Positions 16,773 to 26,311 of a stretch of 64,000 nt of DNA are shown piece after piece (positions within the stretch are counted from its first letter, which is position 1; the number at the start of each line of letters is the position of its first letter). The translations under genes and the position numbers were made by a program. Location of the stretch: contig NZ_JBFRXP010000005.1 of the NCBI RefSeq assembly GCF_041146875.1, positions 95,048-159,047 on the forward strand, read 5' to 3'. The stretch comes from Igneacidithiobacillus sp041146875 (GTDB taxonomy: Bacteria; Pseudomonadota; Gammaproteobacteria; Acidithiobacillales; Acidithiobacillaceae). The notes under the pieces were generated by a model. It saw only the letters and a list, made by a program, of their open reading frames with translations, was not told where the DNA came from and did not search any database.

Positions 16773-17455
16773 GGTCCCCGGTTCCGGAGGAAGTCGACGG
16801 CATAGCCTTTCGCAAGGAGCCCATTTTTTCCCTGGTGGAAGAGCAGGAGATCGGGCGGGAATGGCTGCTGGATCATGCGTTGCCTGATGTGATTTCCGGT
16901 TGGGTGCCGGTGCTGGCATCCCTGTCGGGCTATCTTCGGGCGCCCATGGTGCGGGATGGTTTCCTGTTTGTGAACGGGAATTCGGATCAGTTGGGCAATT
17001 CAACGTTGCGGCATCTGTTTGCCTCGCTGGCACGGCAATGCCGGGATGCGGGAATCCGCCTGGTCCTGGAGTGGACGGAATCCCTGCCATATCACGCGGA
17101 AACCATGGATGTCCTGTGTGGCTTGCGACAATCGTGCGGGACACAGATTGCGGTGGATGATGGTGGTTCTGTTGGCCTCGACGTGCTGTGGCGGATGACG
17201 AGGATTCCTCCGGACTGGCTGAAGATCGATGGTGCGTGGTTTCACCTTGCGGAAAAGGAGGAATGGGCCGCGGAGACCCTGTACCAGACCCTCTGTGCCG
17301 CGAAGAACCTGGGGGTCAGGACCGTCATCGAGTGGATCGAGACGCCGGGACAGCTTCGCTTCGCGAGGGATCTGGGTGCGGAATTCGGGCAGGGGTTTTA
17401 TTGGAAAAACCAGCGGGTCATTCCCGCTGATACGGTCAGGGAGGTGGGAAAATGA
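16769..17455 (+). CDS. EAL-domain protein, probably catalytically degenerate
   Basis: 228 residues covering one EAL domain. Recognisable landmarks are the N-terminal strand IFSLVEEQEIGREWLLDH, where the family's EALLR has become EWLL, LVLEWTES, the loop IAVDDGGSVGLDVL in place of DDFGTG, PPDWLKIDGAW, VRTVIEWIETPGQLRFARDLGAEFGQGFYW near the C-terminus. EAL domains hydrolyse cyclic di-GMP with two metals. Loss of the canonical EAL triad and changes in the DDFG loop suggest it binds c-di-GMP or a protein partner without cutting. TTG start, coupled to both neighbours by 4-bp overlaps. Confidence 0.8.
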   Translation: MRSPVPEEVDGIAFRKEPIFSLVEEQEIGREWLLDHALPDVISGWVPVLASLSGYLRAPMVRDGFLFVNGNSDQLGNSTLRHLFASLARQCRDAGIRLVLEWTESLPYHAETMDVLCGLRQSCGTQIAVDDGGSVGLDVLWRMTRIPPDWLKIDGAWFHLAEKEEWAAETLYQTLCAAKNLGVRTVIEWIETPGQLRFARDLGAEFGQGFYWKNQRVIPADTVREVGK

Positions 17456-18273
17456 CGGCGTCGGAGCAGTTGAAGGAATCGTTGCGGGCGTTGGAGGCGT
17501 GGTCTGAGTCCGTGAACGGGGATCGGCGCACACCGGAGAATGTTGTGCGGGAAATGCAGTCGACTTCCCAGCAGGTGGGATTCTATCTGAGAGAGATTTT
17601 CGATAAAATCGTCCATCTGGTCGGGCAGGTGGTTTATGCGTCAGTCTCCGGTGCGGCGAAAGAGACTGCCGGCAGAATCCAGATTCTGGCCAGCGAACTG
17701 GGGGACTACCTGATTGAGGTGACGGATGCCCAGGAAGCGCACCCACCGGAAGCGTCGCGGTTTCAGGCGTGGCAGGCTGTGGTTGCCCGTGTGGGGGAGT
17801 ATGCCAGCTTCCATGCGGATTTGCTGGCTGGTGTGCAGGAACGCTATCCGGGCGTGGAGGACTACGCCCTGGGGTATGCGGTCGGCAGCCTGGATACCCT
17901 GTCCGGCATTGCCAGGGAACAGCGGTTGCGGGGCATCCGGATGTCGATGAATGGGCCATTATCGGAGTATGCGCTGGCGGATGCCGCAACGCTGGGCCTG
18001 GTGGAGCAGGAACCGTTTCCGGAAGAGGCGGGAATCGTGCGCAGCCAGACGGCGGAAGGGATCATTCTGGAGCGTTCTTCCGGACAGTTCGTGGTTTGCC
18101 CGATCTCCTCGCTTCCGGAAGGGTCCGTGGGGAAGCCGGTCTCCCTGAAAATGGAAAACGGGCGGTTTCAGCTGCAGGAAGAAGGGGAAACCGGTTTTCT
18201 GGAGGAGGAGGATCAGGAAAAAGAACTGCCTGTGCGACGTGGGCCGGAAACGGAAATGCTGAACCAGGATTAG
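17452..18273 (+). CDS. KfrB-like domain protein
   Basis: 273 residues. The N-terminal two thirds are helical with no clear family. The C-terminal part, with the stretch EGIILERSSGQFVVCPISS followed by SVGKPVSLKME, has the pattern of the KfrB domain, found repeatedly in plasmid-borne proteins linked to partitioning genes and in polyvalent proteins. The function of that domain is not established. The gene overlaps the EAL-like gene by 4 bp and ends the operon, with a strong terminator 22 bp beyond the stop. Confidence 0.55.
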   Translation: MTASEQLKESLRALEAWSESVNGDRRTPENVVREMQSTSQQVGFYLREIFDKIVHLVGQVVYASVSGAAKETAGRIQILASELGDYLIEVTDAQEAHPPEASRFQAWQAVVARVGEYASFHADLLAGVQERYPGVEDYALGYAVGSLDTLSGIAREQRLRGIRMSMNGPLSEYALADAATLGLVEQEPFPEEAGIVRSQTAEGIILERSSGQFVVCPISSLPEGSVGKPVSLKMENGRFQLQEEGETGFLEEEDQEKELPVRRGPETEMLNQD

Positions 18274-18295
18274 ATTGTTTGTTGTGGCGCGTATT

Positions 18296-18330
18296 CCCAC
18301 AGGCTTGCGAAGTGCCTGTGGGTTTTTTCT
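18296..18330 (+). terminator. Intrinsic terminator
   Basis: CCCACAGGC (18296-18304) pairs with GCCTGTGGG (18314-18322), followed by a T-rich tail. Confidence 0.93.
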
Positions 18331-18367
18331 TTTGGGGATGCGACTTCTGATATGCTGTCTGCAGGAA

Positions 18368-18387
18368 GTAACGCGATACCGTATTCT
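18368..18387 (+). promoter_or_regulatory. Promoter-proximal TAACGC block before the giant gene
   Basis: GTAACGC (18368-18374) is followed by GATACCGTATTCT; TATTCT at 18382-18387 could be the -10. No convincing -35 is seen. Confidence 0.45.
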
Positions 18388-18404
18388 ATGACAGAGGTGC
18401 ATCC

Positions 18405-21400
18405 ATGTTCATCCCTTCCCCCTCGTGGTTTGCAACGCTTCCGGATGAGGTTGCGCAAAACAGCAAGCTGGTACTTGCAAATGATTCTCTTTTCGTTTAT
18501 ACTGACTCCGGGGATTCTGTCGCAACGCTGGAAAACGCTTTTCCCATCCGGTTTCGGGCGAATCGGGATCGGACGATGTTCCGGGCGAATCTGGCGGATT
18601 TGCAGGAAGACCTGTCGCTGACCTGGGTATCCCGGGAGCGTCTGGAAGCAGGGTTGGGACTGTGGGAATATGCAGGAGAGGTGGATCATGAACGAGAAGG
18701 AAAAGAAGAGCTTTCTGGAGATGATGGCATTCGAGCACCGGATGTCCGAGACGCCCCGGACGGAGGCGGACAACGACCCGGATCTGCACCGGACGCTGCA
18801 TCAACGGTACGGGCTGTCGATGGAGGTGAGCCGCGAGAGGTTGCGGATGTTGCGGGATCGCGACCAGAGCTAGAGCCAGAGGATCTTTCGGATCCGGAAA
18901 CTCCGGCCCCGGAAGTTTCGGTTGAGCCTTCTGTCGCCGGAGAACCGGATACGGAAGGTGCGGGTGTCCTGCCGGACGCAGCCCGACAGGAACCCGAGCC
19001 AGAGCCAACAGAAGAGAGGGCTGAATCTTCGTCCGTTTCGGAAGATTCTCCTGACAACGATGGTGACTTCCTTTCCTGGCTGCAGACGGATGGCCGCACG
19101 GTTGAGGAAGTCGCCAGTCATCCGGAATTCCTGGAGGAAGTGTCCGCCTCCCGGTTGGAGCCTGCGGAAAACCTGGTGCTGGATGCACAGGCGTTTGAGC
19201 AACAGGCGTATGTGGGCGACAAGGGGAAGGTGCGCAACAATCTCGCGGCCATCCGGCTGATCAAGGCGCTGGAAAGCCAGTCAGCGAAGCCGCACCGCAT
19301 TCCCATCGCCTGGCAGGAGACCCTGAGCCGCTTTGTCGGCTGGGGTGGTCTGCCGCAGATGTTCCGTGATTCCTCCGGGGAATTCGGGCAGGGATTCGGG
19401 AAGTTGGGCGAGGATCTGGAGGCTCTTCTGTCTCCGGAAGAATACCAGATGGCGCGGCGCACCACGCTCGATGCGCACTATACCGCGATGGGAGTCGTGG
19501 ATGGCATCTGGAATACCCTGGCGTCCAGCGCGCTCGTGTCGCGGGATGACCTGATGATTCTGGAACCATCGGTCGGGTCCGGGGTATTCCTGGGGCGTAT
19601 CCCGGAACGTTTCCGGGACGATGCGGTGGTGATGGGCTGCGAGGTCGACGGAGTTACTGCCGCCATCGCCTCCTGGTGCCATGGTCGCGCCACCATTCAC
19701 CAGCAGACGTATGAATCGTTCCCGGTGTTGCGGGATACAGCGACCGGGGAAGATGCGAATCGTCATGGATTCGACCTGGTGGTGGGGAACCCGCCTTTTG
19801 GGGATCAGAAGGTTTTTGACCGGGTTCACCCGGAATGGTCTGCCCAGGCGCCGAACATTCACAGTTATTTCTTCGAGAAAAGCCTGTATCAATTGCGCCC
19901 GGGTGGAATGATGGCCATGGTCGTTTCCCGTTACCTGCTGGATTCCAGTACGCAGGAGCAGGAAGACTGGCGCAAATCCTTTGCCTTGCGGGCGGAATTG
20001 CTGGGGGCCGTGCGCCTGCCGCGCACCGCTTTCCTGAAAAACGCGGGAACACAGGTGATGACCGACGTCCTGCTGTTTGCCCGCCGTGCAGAGCCCCTGG
20101 CGGAAAATATCGAGGATTTGCAGGACGCCGATTATCCTGACTGGGTGTTTTCCGTGGAGGATATGGCGCACACGGAGGATGGCCGTCCGATCCCGGGAAG
20201 CCGGTATTACCGGACGCATCCGGAAGCCATTCTGGGGAAAGTGGACCTGATCCGCGGCATGTATCAGGCAAATGAACCTGCGGTTCTGCCGGACGAGCGC
20301 AGTGACACCCAGGAGATCCTGTCGCACGCCATTTCCGACACCCTGACAAAATCGTTTGTCGAACGGCTTTTGCAGGTTGATGTGCCGCCATTTCCGCCCT
20401 TGCCTTCTCTGGACAGAAATCTTTTTCTGGAAGCGGATGCTCCCCAGTCCCGGTTGTTGCGAAACATGCAGGATGCGGCCCGCTGGCATGGGGAAAACTC
20501 CTGGTTTGTGTTCGACGATGATCAGGGGGTGCGGCATCTCGCGCTGCGGAAGACATCCCATTATTTTGGCGCGGAACTGGCGGCCATGGCGTGCCCGCCA
20601 AATTTGTCGATCATGCCGGGGAACAGCCCGTCCAACCGTGCCAAGGAGAATGTCGGGGAGGAGGACAATGATGGATTGCCGGACTCCGGCATGACGCTGC
20701 AGGCTTCCCGGATTCGGCGGATCATGGGTATGTGCGAGGTTCGTGATGCCCTGAAATCCCTGTTGGATTTGCAGGTTTCCCTGCAGGCGACGGATACGGA
20801 GGTGGAAGAGAAACGCGAGCAGTTGAACCAGACGTATGACGCTTTCGTCAAAAAGCATGGGTTACTGCATCGAAGAATCAATGCGCGGCTGTTTGCCCTG
20901 GACCCTGCTGCAGGTTCCCTGCGTGCCCTGGAAAAGGACTACGAGCCGGAAGTATCCGCTGCGGTTGCCCGCCGCACCGGCATGTCTCGCGCTCCGGAAA
21001 AGGCGGAAAAGGCGGACATCTTCCGGGAGAGAACGATGTTCCCCAGCGAGGCGCCTGCCATGGCGGGCACGCCAGTCGATGCCTTGCGGATATCACTTTC
21101 CCTCCGTCAGTCCGTGGACAAGGAATATCTGCTGGATCTGTTGCGGGGTGGCTGGTTCCCCTCCGATCTGGATAACGAGACCGCTTGGCAACGGGTTCGG
21201 GAAGATTTGGGAGACAGCGTCTTGCTGGACCCGGAAACCGGGGAACTGGCGCTGCGGGATCTGGTGCTGTCCGGGCGCATCGAGGATCGGATTCGTCTCG
21301 CGAGGAACCGGCAGGAGACGACGGTACCCGAGACGGCGGAACATGCCGAATGGGAAAAAACGATTACCGCCCTGGAAGGGGTGATTCCGGCAAGAATCCC

Positions 21401-24400
21401 ATTCTCGCGGATTTCCTTCCGGATGAGGACGCCATGGGTTCCTTCCCCGGTACGGGAGGAGTTCTTCCAGGAAGCCTTTGAATCGGATATTCATGCGCAT
21501 TATATGGAAAATTCCGGAAAATGGGTGGTGCAGAGCCGTTCTGCCGGCAGTCAGGATTTGCGCTGGTCTTCCGGCTCCAGAACCGGGAAGGTGGATTCGC
21601 GACTGATCCTGGATACCCTGCTGAACGACAAGCCTCCGGTCGTCCGCTATACCGACCGCAACGGGAACATCCTGGTGGACGAGGGAGACTCCGAGTTGCT
21701 GCGTTCCCGTTGCGAGGATTTGCGGAAGGAATGGGAACGGTGGGTGAGTGCGCACCCAGAGGCGCAGGATACCCTGGAGTCCGCCTATAACGACCGTTTC
21801 AATGGCGAGGTGCTGCCCCGTTATGATGGGTCGCATCTGGATTTGCCGGGGATGTCCGGGGCGATTTCCCTGCGCCCGCAGCAAAAAAACGTCATCTGGC
21901 GAGGGTTGGCCGGCAACAATCTCATCATGGATCACGCGGTGGGTGCAGGAAAGACCTTTGCCGGAATTGCTTATGTGATGGAAATGCGCAGAACGGGGCG
22001 GGCCAAGAAGCCGTTGATCCCTGTGTTATCGCATCTGGTGGAGCAATGGGAGGAAGCGTTCCTCACCCTGTACCCCAACGCCAGGGTTCTGGTTGCCCGT
22101 GAAGGGGATCGCAGCAAGAAGTCCCGCCAGGAATTTCTGGCGCGGGCGGCTTTCGGGGACTGGGATGCGGTCATCGTGCCGCACAGTCTCTTCTCCCGGA
22201 TTCCCGCGGATCCGGAAGATGAATTCAGATACCTGCAATCCGAGATCGACCTGTATGTGGAGTCGATGGAACAGTACAAAGAGATCGGAGATGGTCGCAG
22301 CGTCAAGCAGATGGAGCGCAAAATCGCCACGTTCCGTTCTCGTCTGGAGAAAAAGATGGCGAGACAGAAAGCCGATACCGGATTGCTGCACATGGGCAAT
22401 GTGGGCTTTGATCTTCTGGTTGTGGATGAGGTGCAGGAATTCAAGAATCTTTCGTTCAACACCAACCTGAAAAATGTCTCCGGCATGGGAAATCCGGAAG
22501 GTTCCGCGAGAGCGATGGATTTGTACATGAAAGTGAAGGGGATCAACCGGATTCGGGGTCGCGAGGATGGCGTGGCGTTCCTGACGGGGACGCTGCTGTC
22601 CAACACCCTGGCGGAGATGTATATCTGGCAACGGTACCTGGATGAATCGATGCTGGAAGATCTGGGACTGCGCACCTTCGATGCCTGGAAGGACACGTTT
22701 GCCTCGGTGATCCGGGAATTTGGCTTCACCCTGACCGGGGAGTACAAGGAGCGGGCGTATCTGGGCCGGTTTGAGAACTGGCCGGAACTGTTGCGCCTGC
22801 TGAACCGGTTCAAGGACAGCGTCACCATCGCCGACGTACAGCGGATGATGGAGGAAGCCGGCATGGGAAATCTGCCCATACCCAGGGTGGCTGGTGGTGC
22901 TCCGGAAATCATCTCCGTGCAGCCCACGTTGACTCAGCAGGATCTCATCGGCAGGGAGGTCGGGGAAACGCCGGGTGGACTTCCGGTCTACAACGAGGGG
23001 TCCATCCTGTACCGGCTGGATCATCTGCCGCGTCGACCGAAGAAAGGGGAGGACAACATTCTGTCGCTCGCCAGCGAACTGATGAAGGTCGGGCTGGATG
23101 CCCGCGCGTTGACCAAGATGCAGAATGCGGATGGCGAGGAAAACGGTCAGAAGCTGATCAGCGCGGCAAACCGCATGTTCTCCATTTACCAGGACTGGAT
23201 GGAGGACCGGGGCACGCAACTGGTGTTCCTGGATTTCTCCACGCCGAAATCCGGCAAAGGACCGCAGGGGAAGGATCGCAAGGCGCTGGAAGCCATGGAT
23301 GCCCTGCAGGTTCTGGAGGAGACGCAACAACGCCGGGATCTGACAGAGGAAGAGGCGTCCGACCGGGATGCGTATGAGGAGATTCTGGAATCGTATTCGT
23401 CAGCGGAACTGGAGGATTTGCGGGACGTTGGGGATCGGCAAGTCTGGACGGCCTATGCGGAATTGCGTGACATGCTGGTGCGGAAAGGCGTTCCGGCGGA
23501 GGAGATCGTCTTCATCCATGATGTTGCCGATGACAAGAAACAGGATCTGTTCAGCAAGGTGCGCAGTGGCCGGGTTCGTTTTCTGGTGGGGTCCAGCAGC
23601 AAGATGGGCGCCGGGATGAACGTCCAGGATCGACTGGTCGGCATGCACCATCTGGATGCGCCGTACCGTCCCCTGGACCTGGAGCAGCGGAATGGGCGTG
23701 GCATCCGGCAGGGGAACAAGCTGCTGGAGAAGTATGGAGAGGAGAAGTTTGCGGTACACGTTTGCTATTACGTCACGGAATCTTCCGGTGACGCCGGACG
23801 CTGGCAGATTCTGGAGTTCAAGAAGCAGTTCATCGACCAGTCACGGGCGCCGCTGGATGCCGCATCCGAACTTCGCTCGCTGGAAGATCCGGGGGCGCAG
23901 GCATTCGATCCGGCAAAGGTGAAGGCGGAAGCGTCTGGGAGCCAGGTTCTGATTGATCGCGTGCGGATTGCGCAGATGTGCAAACAGGAATCCCTGGACG
24001 TGGCCGGCAGGAAATCGGTGCTGGCGGACGTTCAGCGTCAGGAAAGAACCGTCCGGCAACGGCTGGAATCTGGTAACCGGTGGGAGTCCGCGCTGGAAAC
24101 CATGAAGGATCCGACAGAAGCCTGGATGAAGGAATACCGGAAGTGGCAAAACCGTTCCGGCGCCAGGGGCGACGCTGAGGACGTGCCCGGTGAAGAGATT
24201 GCACAGGGAAACCTGGAAGACGCGGGAGTTCCAGACAAAAAGCCGAAGAAGGAAAGTCGGAAAGACAAGGAATTCCAGGTGTTTTTCCCAGCGGATGATG
24301 GGGGGTGGAAAAAGGAATCGCTGCCGGTCCGGGAGATTGGCGAGCGGTTTCACCGGCATCTGGTCGATGCCCTGCGTTCGGAAATTCAATCTGATGAATC

Positions 24401-25286
24401 GGGAAAACCTGTCTGGGAAAATCGTTGTTCTGATGCTTTGTTGGACCGGAGATGGTTTCGTCTGGAATCTCCGTCTGGTCAGGATCTGGGGGAGATAAAG
24501 ATTGGGGATTGGCGGAAAGAGAAGTTTGATGACCGCGCTGTCACCCTTATTTTTCACTGGCACCTGCCGGAATCCCTGGCGAGGGAGAAGGAGGTTTCCG
24601 GGGATGTGACCAACCTGCTGTATAAAGATTCCGTGCTTCGCCTGGATTTCTGGGCACCGGAAGTTCTCCGCCCGGAACTGGCTCTGGCGAACAATCGGGA
24701 GGCGGAACAGGCGGAACAGAAAGCGCAGTACACCCGGATTGGGAAATCTCTATGTTCCGCGCCGGGAAATATCCTGAGCGCCCTGGAGGAGGTCGGCTAT
24801 CTGCTGCGGCGGGAAAAGGAAAAGATGTCGTCCATACAGAAAGAAATCGCCCGTCTGGCAGACCTGCAGCCTGAACTGGAAAAGCGGGAGGAAGCGCTGA
24901 CGCAGAAGGAGGGGGTTCTTGCCGACCTGGAAAAAGCGTTGCGTTGTGGTGTCCGGAAATACGAAAAGGTGGACGATCGGATTGCCGCATTGCAGACGAT
25001 TGTCGCCGTGGCGGCCAAACCGGAGACGGACGGGAAACTGGAGACGGAGGAGGAGGGTGGCCAGCCAGGTGCTCTTTCCGTACAGAACCAGTCCGCGGAA
25101 TGGAAGCTGGACACCCTGCTTTCCATTCGGGAATCCCTGTCCCGCTGGGCCGAACACCGGGAAAAGGCGCTGCTGGCATTCGCGGGTGGAGAACTCTTCG
25201 TCCCGGATGCGGACGGCTTTCTGGAAGATCCGGCAGAAGCCCCGGAAAAACGGGAGGAGGATGGGTTGTTCGCGGTTGCACAGTAA
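18405..25286 (+). CDS. Giant methylase-helicase polyvalent protein (DarB-like)
   Basis: A 2,293-residue protein. Residues 1-100 form a small N-terminal module, then an acidic Pro/Glu linker (about 100-230). FVGWGGLPQMF near 310 leads into an N6-adenine methyltransferase domain with SAM motif LEPSVGSGVF near 385 and catalytic NPPFG near 463. A second half holds a superfamily 2 helicase/translocase: Walker A HAVGAGKTFAGIA near 1178, DEVQEF near 1337, GSSSKMGAG near 1730, and the motif VI-like NGRGIRQGN near 1765. Coiled coils follow at 1850-2230. This build is that of DarB/antirestriction-type polyvalent proteins of phages and conjugative plasmids, thought to enter the recipient or act on incoming DNA to evade restriction; that role is by analogy. 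A small gene in another frame overlaps its linker region. Confidence 0.85.
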   Translation: MFIPSPSWFATLPDEVAQNSKLVLANDSLFVYTDSGDSVATLENAFPIRFRANRDRTMFRANLADLQEDLSLTWVSRERLEAGLGLWEYAGEVDHEREGKEELSGDDGIRAPDVRDAPDGGGQRPGSAPDAASTVRAVDGGEPREVADVAGSRPELEPEDLSDPETPAPEVSVEPSVAGEPDTEGAGVLPDAARQEPEPEPTEERAESSSVSEDSPDNDGDFLSWLQTDGRTVEEVASHPEFLEEVSASRLEPAENLVLDAQAFEQQAYVGDKGKVRNNLAAIRLIKALESQSAKPHRIPIAWQETLSRFVGWGGLPQMFRDSSGEFGQGFGKLGEDLEALLSPEEYQMARRTTLDAHYTAMGVVDGIWNTLASSALVSRDDLMILEPSVGSGVFLGRIPERFRDDAVVMGCEVDGVTAAIASWCHGRATIHQQTYESFPVLRDTATGEDANRHGFDLVVGNPPFGDQKVFDRVHPEWSAQAPNIHSYFFEKSLYQLRPGGMMAMVVSRYLLDSSTQEQEDWRKSFALRAELLGAVRLPRTAFLKNAGTQVMTDVLLFARRAEPLAENIEDLQDADYPDWVFSVEDMAHTEDGRPIPGSRYYRTHPEAILGKVDLIRGMYQANEPAVLPDERSDTQEILSHAISDTLTKSFVERLLQVDVPPFPPLPSLDRNLFLEADAPQSRLLRNMQDAARWHGENSWFVFDDDQGVRHLALRKTSHYFGAELAAMACPPNLSIMPGNSPSNRAKENVGEEDNDGLPDSGMTLQASRIRRIMGMCEVRDALKSLLDLQVSLQATDTEVEEKREQLNQTYDAFVKKHGLLHRRINARLFALDPAAGSLRALEKDYEPEVSAAVARRTGMSRAPEKAEKADIFRERTMFPSEAPAMAGTPVDALRISLSLRQSVDKEYLLDLLRGGWFPSDLDNETAWQRVREDLGDSVLLDPETGELALRDLVLSGRIEDRIRLARNRQETTVPETAEHAEWEKTITALEGVIPARIPFSRISFRMRTPWVPSPVREEFFQEAFESDIHAHYMENSGKWVVQSRSAGSQDLRWSSGSRTGKVDSRLILDTLLNDKPPVVRYTDRNGNILVDEGDSELLRSRCEDLRKEWERWVSAHPEAQDTLESAYNDRFNGEVLPRYDGSHLDLPGMSGAISLRPQQKNVIWRGLAGNNLIMDHAVGAGKTFAGIAYVMEMRRTGRAKKPLIPVLSHLVEQWEEAFLTLYPNARVLVAREGDRSKKSRQEFLARAAFGDWDAVIVPHSLFSRIPADPEDEFRYLQSEIDLYVESMEQYKEIGDGRSVKQMERKIATFRSRLEKKMARQKADTGLLHMGNVGFDLLVVDEVQEFKNLSFNTNLKNVSGMGNPEGSARAMDLYMKVKGINRIRGREDGVAFLTGTLLSNTLAEMYIWQRYLDESMLEDLGLRTFDAWKDTFASVIREFGFTLTGEYKERAYLGRFENWPELLRLLNRFKDSVTIADVQRMMEEAGMGNLPIPRVAGGAPEIISVQPTLTQQDLIGREVGETPGGLPVYNEGSILYRLDHLPRRPKKGEDNILSLASELMKVGLDARALTKMQNADGEENGQKLISAANRMFSIYQDWMEDRGTQLVFLDFSTPKSGKGPQGKDRKALEAMDALQVLEETQQRRDLTEEEASDRDAYEEILESYSSAELEDLRDVGDRQVWTAYAELRDMLVRKGVPAEEIVFIHDVADDKKQDLFSKVRSGRVRFLVGSSSKMGAGMNVQDRLVGMHHLDAPYRPLDLEQRNGRGIRQGNKLLEKYGEEKFAVHVCYYVTESSGDAGRWQILEFKKQFIDQSRAPLDAASELRSLEDPGAQAFDPAKVKAEASGSQVLIDRVRIAQMCKQESLDVAGRKSVLADVQRQERTVRQRLESGNRWESALETMKDPTEAWMKEYRKWQNRSGARGDAEDVPGEEIAQGNLEDAGVPDKKPKKESRKDKEFQVFFPADDGGWKKESLPVREIGERFHRHLVDALRSEIQSDESGKPVWENRCSDALLDRRWFRLESPSGQDLGEIKIGDWRKEKFDDRAVTLIFHWHLPESLAREKEVSGDVTNLLYKDSVLRLDFWAPEVLRPELALANNREAEQAEQKAQYTRIGKSLCSAPGNILSALEEVGYLLRREKEKMSSIQKEIARLADLQPELEKREEALTQKEGVLADLEKALRCGVRKYEKVDDRIAALQTIVAVAAKPETDGKLETEEEGGQPGALSVQNQSAEWKLDTLLSIRESLSRWAEHREKALLAFAGGELFVPDADGFLEDPAEAPEKREEDGLFAVAQ
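18688..18873 (+). CDS. Small overlapping gene (61 aa) inside the giant gene
   Basis: ATG 18688 is preceded by a near-ideal ribosome site (GGAGAGG, 5-6 bp spacing). The peptide MNEKEKKSFLEMMAFEHRM... is a plausible helical protein ending RDRDQS. Third positions in this frame are overwhelmingly G or C, as in true genes of the element, whereas the giant gene's frame over the same stretch is A/T-rich at third positions and encodes low-complexity linker. Both signals suggest this frame is, or recently was, the one under selection. Function unknown. Confidence 0.5.
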   Translation: MNEKEKKSFLEMMAFEHRMSETPRTEADNDPDLHRTLHQRYGLSMEVSRERLRMLRDRDQS

Positions 25287-25313
25287 CGCCATATAAGATA
25301 TGTTAGCGTTACT
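25282..25313. promoter_or_regulatory. Palindromic form of the TAACGC block
   Basis: AGTAACGC (25282-25289) and GCGTTACT (25306-25313) form a perfect 8-bp inverted repeat with a 16-bp AT-rich centre that includes a possible -10 (TAAGAT). It lies right after the giant gene and before the next operon. Confidence 0.7.
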
Positions 25314-25334
25314 ATTTGCCGGATCGGGAAAAAC

Positions 25335-25793
25335 ATGGCCTTTGACTTACGGGATGGGGATACGGTAGAGGCGGATGAAGACGGGTTGCGATATCTGTTT
25401 GCCTGGGGGGGTGGCGGCGATCGTGCATCCCGTCCGGATCGGATGCTGCTTTGTGGAATGATCATCCAGGCCGCGAAGGATGTCAGTGAACATCGGGCAG
25501 GCAGGTGGGTGGAGGGGCTGGACGTTCACGGATCGGCGGAATACTGGTTTCTGCACCCGGAAGAAGGGGTGATTCCCCTTTCCTGGTGTTTTTCCGTTTT
25601 GTTTCCACAGTTGCAGGACTCGATGACAGCGATAGAGTTTGGACAAGCCATCCTGAAAAACGCGGATCGGGTCGGATTGATGGACATCCCGACGGTTACG
25701 GAAGCGCAGGAACCGATCAAAGGGCTGCAGGGGTTTTCCGATCGCCTGTTTTCCGTTCTGGACGGCACCGCGCTGTTGTCATCGCCCTCCTGA
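25335..25793 (+). CDS. Hypothetical protein
   Basis: 152 residues, soluble, no family recognised. The N-terminus is acidic (DLRDGDTVEADEDGLRYLFAW) and the middle has a WFLHPEEGVIPLSWCFSVLFPQ stretch. It is followed at TGATG by the endonuclease-like gene, so the two are translationally coupled and may be functionally linked. Confidence 0.6.
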   Translation: MAFDLRDGDTVEADEDGLRYLFAWGGGGDRASRPDRMLLCGMIIQAAKDVSEHRAGRWVEGLDVHGSAEYWFLHPEEGVIPLSWCFSVLFPQLQDSMTAIEFGQAILKNADRVGLMDIPTVTEAQEPIKGLQGFSDRLFSVLDGTALLSSPS

Positions 25794-26269
25794 TGGCGAC
25801 GTGGGCGCATTTCCCGGAGCACTTGCGCGACCGGATCAAGGATTCCTGTGGTGGCGCAGGCATCGGGGGGGTCGCCAACACCACTGCGAATGCCGCGGCG
25901 CGCAAGACTCCTTCTCCGGCGGAGCATCTGGGTCTTTTGCTGAAGACGGAGCTTTCCGAGTTTGCCCTGGTCCCGGAGTACCGTTTTCACCCGGAGCGAC
26001 GATATCGCATCGATTACGCCTTCCCCCAACAGAAGGTGGCCATCGAGTTTGACGGGTATCGCAGCCACGGGATTTCCCTGTCTGGCTTCCGGGATGGCCT
26101 TCGACGCCAGAATCTCCTGGTACTGCTGGGCTGGCGGGTATTGCGTTACAGCATTCTCGATCTGCGGGATACCGGTCGCATCGTGCGGGAGGTCCGGGAA
26201 TTGTTGTCCGGGGCCAGGGCGCCTGCGCCTGGGGCGTCCGAAACAGGCTTGACAAAACCTCAAAAGTAA
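25793..26269 (+). CDS. VSR/DUF559-like PD-(D/E)XK endonuclease
   Basis: 158 residues from the ATG at 25793, which overlaps the preceding stop (TGATG). After a variable N-terminus comes the very-short-patch-repair-type nuclease core: YRIDYAFPQQKVAIEFDGYRSHG, where D of RIDYAF and E-x-D of IEFDG form the metal site, followed by RRQNLLVLLGWRVLRYS. Proteins of this group nick or cut DNA. Many small versions on mobile elements have unknown substrates. It is a short version without extra domains. A strong promoter for the next gene overlaps its 3' end. Confidence 0.75.
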   Translation: MATWAHFPEHLRDRIKDSCGGAGIGGVANTTANAAARKTPSPAEHLGLLLKTELSEFALVPEYRFHPERRYRIDYAFPQQKVAIEFDGYRSHGISLSGFRDGLRRQNLLVLLGWRVLRYSILDLRDTGRIVREVRELLSGARAPAPGASETGLTKPQK

Positions 26270-26278
26270 CGCTATATT
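26249..26278 (+). promoter_or_regulatory. Sigma-70 promoter with TAACGC block
   Basis: TTGACA 26249-26254, 18-bp spacer ending AGTAACGC, then TATATT 26273-26278. The 16-base string GTAACGCTATATTATA also occurs at 35634. Confidence 0.85.
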
Positions 26279-26311
26279 ATACCTGTTTGCCATTCATGCA
26301 GGGTGATCGTG

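Noticed and set aside
19281..20858. Long antisense open frame (525 codons) opposite the giant gene
   Set aside because: Shadow of the methyltransferase-coding strand, no ribosome site or motifs.
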